Shown here in pieces: positions 40,668 through 50,854 of a stretch of 64,000 nt of DNA (position 1 is its first letter; the number at the start of each line of letters is the position of its first letter). Position numbers and translations under genes: made by a program. The DNA is from Bacteroides acidifaciens (GTDB taxonomy: Bacteria > Bacteroidota > Bacteroidia > Bacteroidales > Bacteroidaceae), in contig NZ_JANJZR010000013.1 in the NCBI RefSeq assembly GCF_024623065.1, positions 16,374 to 80,373 of the forward strand, written 5' to 3'. The notes beneath the pieces were generated by a model that was not told where the DNA came from, did not search any database, and was given only the letters and a program-made list of their open reading frames with translations.

Positions 40668-41747
40668 TTAGATCATATCCCTTGAAGCACGATAGATGTC
40701 TTTCCAACCCTCCCGGTTCTTCACGACTGTTTCCATGTATTCCTGCCAAACGACTTTATCTTGTACCGGGTCTTTTACCACTGCTCCCAAGATACCGGAT
40801 ACCAAATCTTCCGCATGGATTTCTCCATCGCCGAAATAACCGGCCATTGCCAAGCCGTTATTCACAACCGAGATGGCTTCAGCCGTGCTAAGTGTACCAC
40901 TCGGTGTTTTCAGTTTGGTCTTGCCATCGACAGTCGCCCCCTGCCGCAGTTCACGGAAAATGGTGATCACCCGCCGAATTTCCGACAACGCCGGCTTCTC
41001 TGCCGGAAGCTGCATCACCTTCTCAAAGCTTTCCACCCGACGACGGACAATATCAATCTCCTCGTCAATAGAGTCAGGCAAAGGCAAAATGACCGTATTG
41101 AAACGTCGCTTCAAAGCACTCGAAAGTTCATTCACCCCCTTATCGCGATTGTTGGCGGTGGCAATGATATTGAAGCCGCGGACAGCCTGTATCTCTTTAT
41201 TCAACTCAGGAACGGGGAGCGTCTTTTCTGAGAGAATCGTAATCAAAGTATCCTGTACATCCGAACCGATTCGGGTCAGCTCTTCAATACGCCCGATCTT
41301 TCCTTCCTGCATCGCTTTCATGACAGGAGTCTGTATCAAAGCACCCTCACTTGGTCCTTCCGCCAGCAAACGTGCATAGTTCCATCCATAACGGATGGCC
41401 TCTTCACCTGTTCCGGCTGTACCCTGCACTATCAACGTCGAATTGCCCGAGATGGCAGCCGCAATATGCTCACTCACCCAGCTTTTTGCCGTTCCGGGTA
41501 AGCCGTAAAGCAACAACGCGCGGTCGGTTGCCAAAGTGGCGACCGCTATTTCCATCAGACGACGGTGGCCGATATATTTCGGAGAGACTTCGAAACCATT
41601 CTTCAACTTGCCACCCATCAGATAAGTGACCACAGACTGCGGAGACATTTCCCAGTTCTTCGGAATGGCATAAATCTCGTTCTTTTTCAACTCATGAAGT
41701 TCTTCTGCAAATTGCTGTTCGGCATGTTCTCTCAATAAAGCGCTCAT
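40668..41747 (-). CDS. MoxR-type AAA+ ATPase
   Basis: Walker A LYGLPGTAKSWVSEH; IEELTRIGSDVQDTLITILSEKTLPVPEL; ATANNRDKGVNELSSALKRRF. Confidence 0.93.
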   Translation of the reverse strand: MSALLREHAEQQFAEELHELKKNEIYAIPKNWEMSPQSVVTYLMGGKLKNGFEVSPKYIGHRRLMEIAVATLATDRALLLYGLPGTAKSWVSEHIAAAISGNSTLIVQGTAGTGEEAIRYGWNYARLLAEGPSEGALIQTPVMKAMQEGKIGRIEELTRIGSDVQDTLITILSEKTLPVPELNKEIQAVRGFNIIATANNRDKGVNELSSALKRRFNTVILPLPDSIDEEIDIVRRRVESFEKVMQLPAEKPALSEIRRVITIFRELRQGATVDGKTKLKTPSGTLSTAEAISVVNNGLAMAGYFGDGEIHAEDLVSGILGAVVKDPVQDKVVWQEYMETVVKNREGWKDIYRASRDMI

Positions 41748-41769
41748 ATCTTTCAGTTTTTATTGTTCG

Positions 41770-43239
41770 TTATTTAATTAAGGTATCTATTTTCTGTTTT
41801 ACATCCATGTACTCCAGTACCAACCGACAAAAGTAAAAAGTCGTATTGTTCTCCTGCTTTGTCACCGAAGCGGCAATCCGCTCCAACGTACCTCTCATTT
41901 CCGCAGGGAAATACACAGCCAATTGTTCCGCCGTTTCTTTAGGAAGATAGTAGTTATTTCGCAGAAGGCGTTGCAAGACATAGGATGAAAATTTCATTCC
42001 CCATTCCCCGCCGTCTTCATTAAACCAACTATCCGGAATCAGTCCGCCTTTGATTGTCTGAAATGCTATTTCTTCACGCTGAGAAGGAGAAAGCAACCCC
42101 GCTAACGCAAGGCTCATATCTTCTTCCGCATTTTCTTTCAATGTGTAATAAGCCCATACGGAATCTCCGAAATTCAGAATCGGACTTGAAAGATCAAACA
42201 ATTTCTGAAAAGGAGGTTTCTTCGCCAATTTACCCGCTGCCTTTTCCGGTGTACAGTCGTAGAACTCACTCCAAAAACTTAGTGGCACCCGTTCTGCCAA
42301 TTGCCTCAACAAGAAGCGATCATCTTTTTCGTCTTTATTGGCACTGACCTCTTCAAATCCTAATTTCTTCATTTCCGGCGTATATTCAATCTTATCGTAC
42401 GACCACCCTGAAAGAAAATTAAAATGCAATTTCCCACGCAACAACTCCTGATAGGTTTTCACCAGTTCCGAATCCGGCAAGCTGCACAACAATCGGCGGG
42501 CAGTCTCTTTGACACTGCCACTTCTGTCCTTCAAAAGAAGTTCCTGCAAGAAAGCCTCGTCCGCTTTGGTCAATCCTATACGCAGACACCGAATCAACTC
42601 CTCGCGATGAGCGGCTGATTCATTCTTCAACTCTGTCTGCAATAAAGCCAGTCCTTGTTCGGGCTGTTCCTGCCGCAAACGACACAACATCCGTTTCCGT
42701 TCTTCGTGGGAAGCCGTCTCCCAACTTTCATTTCCCGGTTCTCCCCATGCGGGAAGTCCCATTTCCGAAAGCAGCCAACGCCCTCTACGCCCCGACAATT
42801 CCGACAACCAACGTTGCTCTTCGTGCCGCTTAGGATTGTTTCGGTCAAAAGCCCTTTGCAATAAAGCTGGCAGATAAACTGGCGGCAACAACTTATCGAA
42901 AGCTATCGCTTTACGATATGCATATAATAAGAGATATGAGTTCCGGTTACTATGCAGGGAAGTCAACAGTTCTCCCACTTCGCGGGAGAAGCAGGCTTTA
43001 CTCTCTTCGGGAGCTTCCGATACGGACACGGGGTCTTTCAACAAGTATGCCTTCAATCCGGCACGTCTGAAAGCGAAACCTAAAGCCGACAGTTGATAAA
43101 AAGCTGTCTCCGCATCTTCCGCTTTCTCTTGAATGTCACGCAAGCTGTCTTGCAATTCTTCGGGCAAATCCGTTGCTATCAGTTCACGAGTAGCAGTCCC
43201 TAATAATGCTATATTAATCAGTTGGTCAGTTACGTTCAT
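41770..43239 (-). CDS. DUF5691-family helical-repeat protein
   Basis: Position in conserved cassette; INIALLGTATRE start; Leu-rich helical composition. Confidence 0.7.
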   Translation of the reverse strand: MNVTDQLINIALLGTATRELIATDLPEELQDSLRDIQEKAEDAETAFYQLSALGFAFRRAGLKAYLLKDPVSVSEAPEESKACFSREVGELLTSLHSNRNSYLLLYAYRKAIAFDKLLPPVYLPALLQRAFDRNNPKRHEEQRWLSELSGRRGRWLLSEMGLPAWGEPGNESWETASHEERKRMLCRLRQEQPEQGLALLQTELKNESAAHREELIRCLRIGLTKADEAFLQELLLKDRSGSVKETARRLLCSLPDSELVKTYQELLRGKLHFNFLSGWSYDKIEYTPEMKKLGFEEVSANKDEKDDRFLLRQLAERVPLSFWSEFYDCTPEKAAGKLAKKPPFQKLFDLSSPILNFGDSVWAYYTLKENAEEDMSLALAGLLSPSQREEIAFQTIKGGLIPDSWFNEDGGEWGMKFSSYVLQRLLRNNYYLPKETAEQLAVYFPAEMRGTLERIAASVTKQENNTTFYFCRLVLEYMDVKQKIDTLIK

Positions 43240-44557
43240 CTTTCCAAAAATAATATTCAGATTGATACCAAATAGTTTTCAATTCCCAAAAAGTAACATC
43301 CGCCAGCAGGAAAGCAGCAAAAGGCTTTCCACCGGTAGTAGCAAGAATATCAATACGAATGTTTTCGTCCACATGTACCGGCATGACACGTCCTTCGGCA
43401 TCTTGCAGGTATTGTGCATTGCCGGCTGTCATCAATCTGACATTATCTACCAATAAAGGGACTTCCTCCACAAAAGGATTGGTCCGGACGATCGTTCTAT
43501 AATATTGTGTGGCAGTTTCCAAGTCGGGACAACAAGAAGGCTGGAATTTTTCGTCCGACCGTTGCAGTTCTTTGGGCAATGCACGTAAAGCGGCAACTCC
43601 TTTGTAAAAGTACAATGGGCCCTGATACGTACCACCGGACAGAATCGTAAACTCCGGCAGCGTTCCCGGAACCATAAAATAAACATACACCGCCATCCGG
43701 CGACTCGCCTTTCCATACAACCAGAAAACATCGGTTCGCAAATCGTTCACCTTATTACTTCTTGTATGCAGTACCATCCACTGATCTTCGACAGGTTCTC
43801 CCGCCATCACCTCTTCCTTTGATTGCGGATATCCTATTTGAGTACGAATTTCGAATTGCCAGTCAGCCGGAAGATTATCCAAATGTTTATAGCTTTCCGC
43901 AAGCAGATATATTTTACTCAGTTTGTCTGTCAGTTTGAATTTCCAGTCCTCCGAATAGTAATTCAACTCCTGAAGTCCCCTCAGCCTGCCTGCCAGCCCT
44001 GACGCCTGTGCGTCAACCATTCTCCGCGAGATAGCTTCAAACAAGGTGCAGGCTCTCTCCGGAACGTTGAGTAACCCGTTGCGCAACAAGTCTTTCATCC
44101 ATATCTGAAGGTCTTCAATCCCTCCCAACACTTTTTGATGACGCACAGCCTGTCTCTTGGCCTGCGCCGCCTCATCTATCGGAGCTGCCGTCTTTTTTTC
44201 TTTCCGCTCTTTCTTTTCTTCCTTCTCTTTACGTTTGGAAAGCCATGTTTCCACCCAATCCGGTTCCTCTGCCTGCTTGAAAGATTCGGAATAAGACGCA
44301 TACATATATAAAAGTCCCAAAGCATGTTTACATGGAAACTTACGGCTGGGGCAAGAACATCTAAATGCAATATCCTTTATATCAACAACTGTTTGATAAG
44401 GTGTTTGTCCACTTCCTTGACAATGCCCCCAGATGGCACGGTCACTATACTCCAAAAGCAACCATTTGGCTCGGCTCGCTAAACCTTTTCCTGCCTTCAC
44501 TGAAGCCGCATCCGGCGCCAATTGGGCAATTTGTTCTTCTGTCAGATTTAATAACAT
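43226..44557 (-). CDS. SWIM zinc-finger protein
   Basis: SWIM motif FRCSCPSRKFPCKHALGLLY; 14-bp overlap with the next gene. Confidence 0.88.
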   Translation of the reverse strand: MLLNLTEEQIAQLAPDAASVKAGKGLASRAKWLLLEYSDRAIWGHCQGSGQTPYQTVVDIKDIAFRCSCPSRKFPCKHALGLLYMYASYSESFKQAEEPDWVETWLSKRKEKEEKKERKEKKTAAPIDEAAQAKRQAVRHQKVLGGIEDLQIWMKDLLRNGLLNVPERACTLFEAISRRMVDAQASGLAGRLRGLQELNYYSEDWKFKLTDKLSKIYLLAESYKHLDNLPADWQFEIRTQIGYPQSKEEVMAGEPVEDQWMVLHTRSNKVNDLRTDVFWLYGKASRRMAVYVYFMVPGTLPEFTILSGGTYQGPLYFYKGVAALRALPKELQRSDEKFQPSCCPDLETATQYYRTIVRTNPFVEEVPLLVDNVRLMTAGNAQYLQDAEGRVMPVHVDENIRIDILATTGGKPFAAFLLADVTFWELKTIWYQSEYYFWKDERN

Positions 44558-44635
44558 TACGGTATGTTTATCATATTTCCGAATGCAAGTATAACATATT
44601 TTTCAAACAGAAGCATTAAAAAAAAGCTAATTCTT

Positions 44636-44665
44636 TTTGCATTTTCAAAGAAAGCACTACTTTTG
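44636..44665 (+). promoter_or_regulatory. Promoter of the export operon (TTTG-N18-TACTTTTG)
   Basis: TTTG at 44636, TACTTTTG at 44658; a 16-bp dyad follows at 44686-44701. Confidence 0.6.
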
Positions 44666-44789
44666 CATCGTTGTTTATGCAATTATTGTTTAAGTAAACA
44701 AGTTCAAAAAAAGACTCCTTCAATAAACAATTTACATAAGAAGCGGGTTATTAAAAAAGAAGTATCACCTTATTAATATGCAAGATGCG

Positions 44790-46253
44790 ATGAAAAAAGT
44801 ATTTCTTCTGACAATTCTGCTAAACATTACTTTTATAGCCAAAGGGCAAACTTTACTAAGCCTGGATAGTTGCCGTGCTTTAGCCCTTGCTAACAATAAA
44901 GATTTGTTGATTAGCAATGAGAAAATAAATGCCGCCCACTACCAGCGGAAGGCCGCATTTACCAATTACCTGCCTAATTTCTCGGCAACTGGAACATATA
45001 TGAGAAATCAAAAAGAGTTCTCTTTATTGAATACCGACCAGAAAGCTGCGCTTTCTGGATTAGGAACTAATCTGGCAGGTCCTATCCAACAAGCTGCAAC
45101 CGAGATTACAACAGCACATCCAGAATTGGCACCACTTATTGCTTCCCTAAGCGGAAAACTAGGAGCGGCTCTGCCGGCTCTCGACCAAGCGGGAAACTCT
45201 TTAGTGGATGCGCTCCGTACAGATACGAGAAATGTCTATGCAGGTGCCATTACATTGACACAGCCTTTATACATGGGTGGAAAAATCCGGGCGTACAACA
45301 AAATAACAAAGTATGCCGAAGAATTGGCTCAACAACAACACCATGGCGGTATGCAGGAAGTAATCATGAGTACAGACCAAGCTTACTGGCAAGTTATTTC
45401 ACTGGTTAATAAGAAGAAGCTGGCGGAAGGTTATTTAAAGCTTTTGCAACAGCTGGACAGTGATGTAGAAAAAATGATTCATGAAGGAGTAGCCACCAAA
45501 GCGGACGGTCTGTCTGTACGCGTCAAGGTTAATGAAGCGGAAATGACACTCACCAAAGTGGAAGACGGATTGAGCCTTGCCCGAATGCTGTTGTGTCAAC
45601 TATGTGGCATTGATCTTAGCTCCCCCATCACGCTGGCAGATGAAAATATGGAAGATATTCCATTACTGACAACAGACCTTCATTTCGATTTGTCTACCGC
45701 TTATGAGAATCGTCCGGAAATACGTAGTCTCGAATTAGCAACACAGATTTACAAACAGAAAGTAAACGTAACCCGCGCCGAACATCTTCCCTCCATCGCA
45801 TTGATGGGGAATTATATGGTAACCAATCCTTCTGTCTTCAATAGCTTTGAAAACAAATTCAAAGGCATGTGGAATGTGGGAGTGATGGTACAGATACCTA
45901 TATGGCACTGGGGAGAAGGTATTTATAAAACCAAAGCAGCAAAAGCCGAAGCCCGCATTGCACAATACCAGCTTCAGGACGCACGCGAAAAAATAGAGTT
46001 GCAAGTCAATCAAGCCGCTTTCAAGGTAAAGGAAGCAGGTAAGAAACTGGTTATGTCTTCCAAAAACATGGAAAAAGCGGAAGAGAATCTGCGCTATGCA
46101 ACGCTTGGTTTTAAGGAGGGAGTGATTGCCACCAGCAATGTTCTTGAAGCACAAACAGCATGGCTGTCCGCTCATTCAGAAAAGATTGACGCACAAATAG
46201 ATGTGAAGTTAACAGAAATCTATCTGAAGAAATCTCTGGGAACACTGAAATAA
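44790..46253 (+). CDS. TolC-family outer membrane efflux protein
   Basis: LSLDSCRALALANNKDLLISNEKI, TLTQPLYMGGKI, VPIWHWGEG-like region; start MKKVFLL. Confidence 0.9.
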   Translation: MKKVFLLTILLNITFIAKGQTLLSLDSCRALALANNKDLLISNEKINAAHYQRKAAFTNYLPNFSATGTYMRNQKEFSLLNTDQKAALSGLGTNLAGPIQQAATEITTAHPELAPLIASLSGKLGAALPALDQAGNSLVDALRTDTRNVYAGAITLTQPLYMGGKIRAYNKITKYAEELAQQQHHGGMQEVIMSTDQAYWQVISLVNKKKLAEGYLKLLQQLDSDVEKMIHEGVATKADGLSVRVKVNEAEMTLTKVEDGLSLARMLLCQLCGIDLSSPITLADENMEDIPLLTTDLHFDLSTAYENRPEIRSLELATQIYKQKVNVTRAEHLPSIALMGNYMVTNPSVFNSFENKFKGMWNVGVMVQIPIWHWGEGIYKTKAAKAEARIAQYQLQDAREKIELQVNQAAFKVKEAGKKLVMSSKNMEKAEENLRYATLGFKEGVIATSNVLEAQTAWLSAHSEKIDAQIDVKLTEIYLKKSLGTLK

Positions 46254-46352
46254 ATAAAAAGCAGAAAAATAAAGTAAAGAACCCAATCAGAAACAACCCA
46301 ATCCCTAACCAACTCACAATCCATAAATCATAATTCATAATTCATAAATCAT

Positions 46353-47345
46353 ATGGCACCTATAAAATCACAAAACAGCAATATGCTGCTTGCATTCCTT
46401 ACTCTACTTGGAGTTATTGCAATCGTTGCAGTCGTTGGCTTCTTCATGCTTCGCAAAGGTCCTGAAATTATACAGGGACAGGCTGAAGTTACCGAGTATC
46501 GCGTTTCGAGCAAAGTTCCGGGACGTATATTGGAATTTCGCGTGAAAGAAGGACAAAGCGTCAATGCCGGAGATACGCTGGCCATTTTGGAAGCTCCTGA
46601 CGTAGTGGCAAAAATGGAACAGGCACGTGCTGCCGAAGCTGCCGCACAGGCACAAAACGCAAAAGCAATCAAGGGCGCACGTCAGGAACAAATCCAGGCG
46701 GCATACGAAATGTGGCAAAAAGCCCAAGCAGGCGTCACCATTGCCGAAAAATCATATCAACGTGTAAAGAATCTCTATGAGCAGGGAGTAATGCCGGCAC
46801 AGAAATTGGATGAAGTCACTGCGCAACGAGATGCAAGCATTGCTACAGAGAAAGCAGCCAAAGCGCAATATACCATGGCAAAGAACGGAGCGGAACGTGA
46901 AGATAAGATGGCTGCGGAAGCTTTGGTAAACCGGGCAAAAGGTGCTGTTGCCGAAGTAGAATCGTACATAAAGGAGACTTATCTCATAGCACAGGCTGCG
47001 GGAGAAGTTTCAGAGATATTCCCGAAGGTAGGCGAATTGGTGGGTACCGGTGCTCCTATCATGAATATCGCCGAACTTAACGATATGTGGGTAACATTCA
47101 ACGTACGCGAGGACCTGCTCAAAAATCTGACAATGGGTTCGGAATTCGAAGCAATCATTCCTGCTTTGGATAATAAAAAGATCCGCCTCAAAGTATATTA
47201 TCTGAAAGACTTAGGCACTTATGCTGCCTGGAAAGCAACCAAAACAACCGGACAGTTCGATCTGAAAACATTCGAAGTAAAAGCTTCTCCGACAGAGAAG
47301 GTGGAAAACCTCCGTCCAGGTATGTCTGTCATCATTGGCAAGTAA
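46353..47345 (+). CDS. HlyD-family membrane fusion protein
   Basis: VSSKVPGRILEFRVKEGQSVNAGDTLAILE lipoyl half-motif, coiled coil, AQAAGEVSEIFPKVGELVGTGAPIM. Confidence 0.92.
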   Translation: MAPIKSQNSNMLLAFLTLLGVIAIVAVVGFFMLRKGPEIIQGQAEVTEYRVSSKVPGRILEFRVKEGQSVNAGDTLAILEAPDVVAKMEQARAAEAAAQAQNAKAIKGARQEQIQAAYEMWQKAQAGVTIAEKSYQRVKNLYEQGVMPAQKLDEVTAQRDASIATEKAAKAQYTMAKNGAEREDKMAAEALVNRAKGAVAEVESYIKETYLIAQAAGEVSEIFPKVGELVGTGAPIMNIAELNDMWVTFNVREDLLKNLTMGSEFEAIIPALDNKKIRLKVYYLKDLGTYAAWKATKTTGQFDLKTFEVKASPTEKVENLRPGMSVIIGK

Positions 47346-47347
47346 TC

Positions 47348-48529
47348 ATGAGAGAGAGAGAAAAGAAATATATAGCTCTGTGGCAGGTCATGCAAAGAGA
47401 GTGTCGGCGGTTGGTATCACGCCCGCTCTACCTATTCTGTATGGTCATCGCGCCGCTGTTTTGCTATATATTTTTCACCACCTTAATGGACTCGGGGCTT
47501 CCCAAGGATCTTCCTGCGGGAGTAGTAGATATGGATGATTCGTCTACTTCCCGTAATATTGTCCGCAATCTGGATGCTTTTTCGCAGACAGGGATCGTAG
47601 CTCATTACAGTAATGTGACAGATGCACGTATTGCCATGCAGGAGGGAAAAATCTATGGATTCTTTTACCTTCCCAAAGGTTTATCGGCAGAGGCACAGAG
47701 CCAACGACAACCGACAATCTCCTTCTACACCAATTACTCCTACCTGATTGCAGGCTCCCTATTGTTCAGAGACATGAAAATGATGGGAGAACTCACTTCA
47801 GGAGCCGCTGCAAGGACTATGTTATATGCCAAAGGTGCAACAGAGGATCAGGCTATGGCATATCTGCAACCGATTGTTATTGATACGCACCCACTGAATA
47901 ATCCGTGGCTGAACTATTCGGTATACTTATGCAATACACTGATACCGGGAGTGCTCATGCTATTAATATTTATGGTAACTGTTTATTCAATCGGCGTAGA
48001 AATCAAAGATCGTACGGCTCGCGAATGGTTACGAATGAGTAACAACTCCATTTATATTGCATTGGCCGGAAAGTTGCTTCCCCATACTGTAATCTTTTTC
48101 ATTATGGGTATATTTTATAATGTATACCTGTATGGATTCCTGCATTTTCCTTGCAACAGCGGTATATTTCCGATGATATTTGCCACGCTGTGTCTCGTAC
48201 TGGCATCTCAATGTTGTGGCATTGTCATGATAGGAACCCTGCCGACTCTACGACTCGGATTAAGTTTTGCCTCCCTGTGGGGAGTCATATCGTTTTCCAT
48301 CTCCGGTTTTTCATTCCCGGTCATGGCTATGCATCCTGTTTTACAGGCTTTAAGCAATCTATTCCCGCTGCGGCACTATTTCCTTATTTATATCGACCAG
48401 GCACTCAACGGGTATAGTATAGCTTATTCATGGACCAACTATATGGCACTATTAATATTTATGATGCTACCCTTCTTTGTTGTTCACCGCCTGAAGGAAG
48501 CATTGGTTTACTATAAATATATACCCTAA
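47348..48529 (+). CDS. ABC-2 type permease
   Basis: Large extracytoplasmic loop after the first transmembrane helix, then membrane block SISGFSFPVMAMHPVLQALSNLFPLRHYF. Confidence 0.9.
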   Translation: MREREKKYIALWQVMQRECRRLVSRPLYLFCMVIAPLFCYIFFTTLMDSGLPKDLPAGVVDMDDSSTSRNIVRNLDAFSQTGIVAHYSNVTDARIAMQEGKIYGFFYLPKGLSAEAQSQRQPTISFYTNYSYLIAGSLLFRDMKMMGELTSGAAARTMLYAKGATEDQAMAYLQPIVIDTHPLNNPWLNYSVYLCNTLIPGVLMLLIFMVTVYSIGVEIKDRTAREWLRMSNNSIYIALAGKLLPHTVIFFIMGIFYNVYLYGFLHFPCNSGIFPMIFATLCLVLASQCCGIVMIGTLPTLRLGLSFASLWGVISFSISGFSFPVMAMHPVLQALSNLFPLRHYFLIYIDQALNGYSIAYSWTNYMALLIFMMLPFFVVHRLKEALVYYKYIP

Positions 48530-49789
48530 ATGAAAGATATAAAATTAAAAGATAAGATAGCTCAAGGCATCAATGACCTGTTTTATATCTGGAAACGGGA
48601 GTTTCAGACAACTTTCCGTGACCAGGGGGTACTGATATTCTTTATACTCGTCCCGTTAGGTTATCCGTTGCTGTATAGTTTCATCTATGATAACGAAGCA
48701 GTGCGTGAAGTTCCTGCTGTTGTTGTAGACGATTCACATTCATCTCTTAGCCGCGAATATCTCCGCAAGGTAGATGCTACGCCCGATATTCAAATCGTCT
48801 CCTACTGTGCCGATATGGAAGAAGCTAAACAAATGCTGAAAAACCGACGTGCATACGGCATCATTTATATCCCTTCGGATTTTAGTGACAATATTGCCAA
48901 AGGGAAACAGACACAAGTGAGCCTCTATTGCGATATGAGCGGATTACTTTATTATAAATCCATGCTGATAGCCAATACCGCCGTTTCTCTGGATATGAAC
49001 AAGGACATCAAGATTGCCCGTAGCGGAAACACAACCGACCGGCAGGATGAGATAACTGCTTATCCGATAGAATATGAGGAGATCTCGATATTCAATCCTA
49101 CTGCCGGATTCGCCGCTTTCCTGATTCCTGCGGTACTGGTATTAATCATTCAGCAAACGTTATTGCTCGGCATCGGTCTTGCTGCCGGAACTGCCCGTGA
49201 AAATAACCGATTCAAAGACCTTGTTCCTATCAACCGGCATTATAACGGAACGCTACGGATTGTATTAGGAAAAGGATTGAGTTATTTCTTGGTTTATATA
49301 TTGGTAGCTTTCTATGTACTTTTTGTGGTTCCAAGATTGTTTAGCCTCAACCAAATCGGACAACCAGGTTCATTGGCATTATTCGTTGTGCCCTACTTGG
49401 CAGCTTGCATTTTCTTTGCCATGACAACATCCATTGCCATCCGTAACCGGGAAACGTGTATGCTGATTTTTGTATTCACATCTGTTCCTTTGCTATTTAT
49501 CTCAGGAATCTCCTGGCCGGGGGCTGCGATTCCTCCGTTCTGGAAGTATGTATCTTACATATTCCCGTCTACTTTCGGAATCAATGGTTTTGTGAAAATC
49601 AATAATATGGGAGCAACTTTGAGTGAAGTGGCTTTTGAATATAAAGCTTTATGGCTACAGGCGGGTATCTACTTCCTCACAACTTGTTGGGTATATCGTT
49701 GGCAAATACTTATGAGCCGCAAACATGCGATAGAGAGGTATAAAGAATTAAAAGAGAAAGAAAACTTATCCAAGCAGGTAAGTGATTGA
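48530..49789 (+). CDS. ABC-2 type permease
   Basis: REFQTTFRDQGVLIFFILVPLGYPLLYS, ISGISWPGAAIPPFWKYVSYIFPSTFGINGF. Confidence 0.9.
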   Translation: MKDIKLKDKIAQGINDLFYIWKREFQTTFRDQGVLIFFILVPLGYPLLYSFIYDNEAVREVPAVVVDDSHSSLSREYLRKVDATPDIQIVSYCADMEEAKQMLKNRRAYGIIYIPSDFSDNIAKGKQTQVSLYCDMSGLLYYKSMLIANTAVSLDMNKDIKIARSGNTTDRQDEITAYPIEYEEISIFNPTAGFAAFLIPAVLVLIIQQTLLLGIGLAAGTARENNRFKDLVPINRHYNGTLRIVLGKGLSYFLVYILVAFYVLFVVPRLFSLNQIGQPGSLALFVVPYLAACIFFAMTTSIAIRNRETCMLIFVFTSVPLLFISGISWPGAAIPPFWKYVSYIFPSTFGINGFVKINNMGATLSEVAFEYKALWLQAGIYFLTTCWVYRWQILMSRKHAIERYKELKEKENLSKQVSD

Positions 49790-49797
49790 TAGATATA

Positions 49798-49838
49798 AAT
49801 CCCCCGTCCAAAGAGAGTATAGGACGAGGGATTTTAAA
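49798..49838. terminator. Terminator between convergent genes
   Basis: AATCCCCCGTCC / GGACGAGGGATT. Confidence 0.7.
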
Positions 49839-49866
49839 GAGATATTATAAAGAGAGTGTAATTCGA

Positions 49867-50454
49867 TTAGAATTTATAACCTACACCGATAGAGAAGTTC
49901 ATGTTTTTCGGAGCACCATCGCCATCATAAATTTTAGCCAAACCAAATTCTCCAGTCAAATCAATAAAGAATTTATTAATTTCATAAGCGACACCTACAC
50001 CAAGGCCAGCATCAAATTTCTTTGCACCTTCCATCAAGATATCTCCATCTTCATCTTTAGTATCTTTAAAGAAATCAATTTTTTCACCGCCTGCTTTATA
50101 TTTACCAGCAATACCAAATCCGAAATAAGGACCTGCTTTCACCACAATATTCTGATTGTCAGCAATTTCAAATCTTGCAGCAGCCATTACTGGAATTTCC
50201 AAATACATTGGATTAGCTTTCAATTCATCCATTTTAGCTCCTTTCTGAGTAAACATCAGAGAAGGTTGAATAGACCACATACCAGTAAATTGGTATTCCA
50301 TACCAATACCAACATTAAACCCAATTCTCATATCAGTCTCAGAGTCTCCGGTAAAGTTACTCATGTTCATACCAACTTTGGCATTCCAAGAAATCTGAGA
50401 ATAAGAAACGATAGAAACAAGTGCGAATAGCACAAAAATCAAACCTTTTTTCAT
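49867..50454 (-). CDS. Outer membrane beta-barrel (porin-like) protein
   Basis: Signal peptide; WNAKVGMNMSNFTGDSETDMRIGFNVGIGMEYQF; C-terminal NFSIGVGYKF. Confidence 0.85.
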   Translation of the reverse strand: MKKGLIFVLFALVSIVSYSQISWNAKVGMNMSNFTGDSETDMRIGFNVGIGMEYQFTGMWSIQPSLMFTQKGAKMDELKANPMYLEIPVMAAARFEIADNQNIVVKAGPYFGFGIAGKYKAGGEKIDFFKDTKDEDGDILMEGAKKFDAGLGVGVAYEINKFFIDLTGEFGLAKIYDGDGAPKNMNFSIGVGYKF

Positions 50455-50795
50455 ATCATTTATTTTTTTAGTTTGCCTCCCTCTTCCCTACGGTCAGCAT
50501 TGTTAGTTAATAGTTTTGTTACCAGGTGCGGGGAATTTTCCGAACTTTACCAGCGTATCGAAACGCACCATATCACATTTAACGTCTGTTTTGTACAGGC
50601 AAATATATTTCATTTATTTTAAATAAAAAAACGAACAACTATCTGGTTTTAGCATAAAGGTTATTAAAATGTGACTATTAAAGCAAAAATAGTGCTTATC
50701 CGAGCATTTTTTGTGTTTAACTATTCTCAGCATAAATATTAAATCAAAACATTCTTACAATAATCATGCATTTACATTTATTAATACACTAATTA

Positions 50796-50838
50796 TTGTA
50801 TATTTACGAAATATTCGTAGATTTGCGAAGTATTCGTA
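50796..50838 (+). promoter_or_regulatory. Promoter with two BlaI-type operator dyads
   Basis: TTG(50796-50798)-N19-TAGATTTG(50818-50825); dyads TACGAA-ATA-TTCGTA (50805-50819) and TGCGAA-GTA-TTCGTA (50824-50838). Confidence 0.75.
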
Positions 50839-50854
50839 ATTAAACAACATATCC

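Noticed and set aside
46300-46352. Short ATAAATCATAATTCATAATTCATAAATCAT repeat before the HlyD gene
   Set aside because: Short AT-rich simple repeat; no consistent period beyond a few copies, so likely ordinary intergenic sequence.
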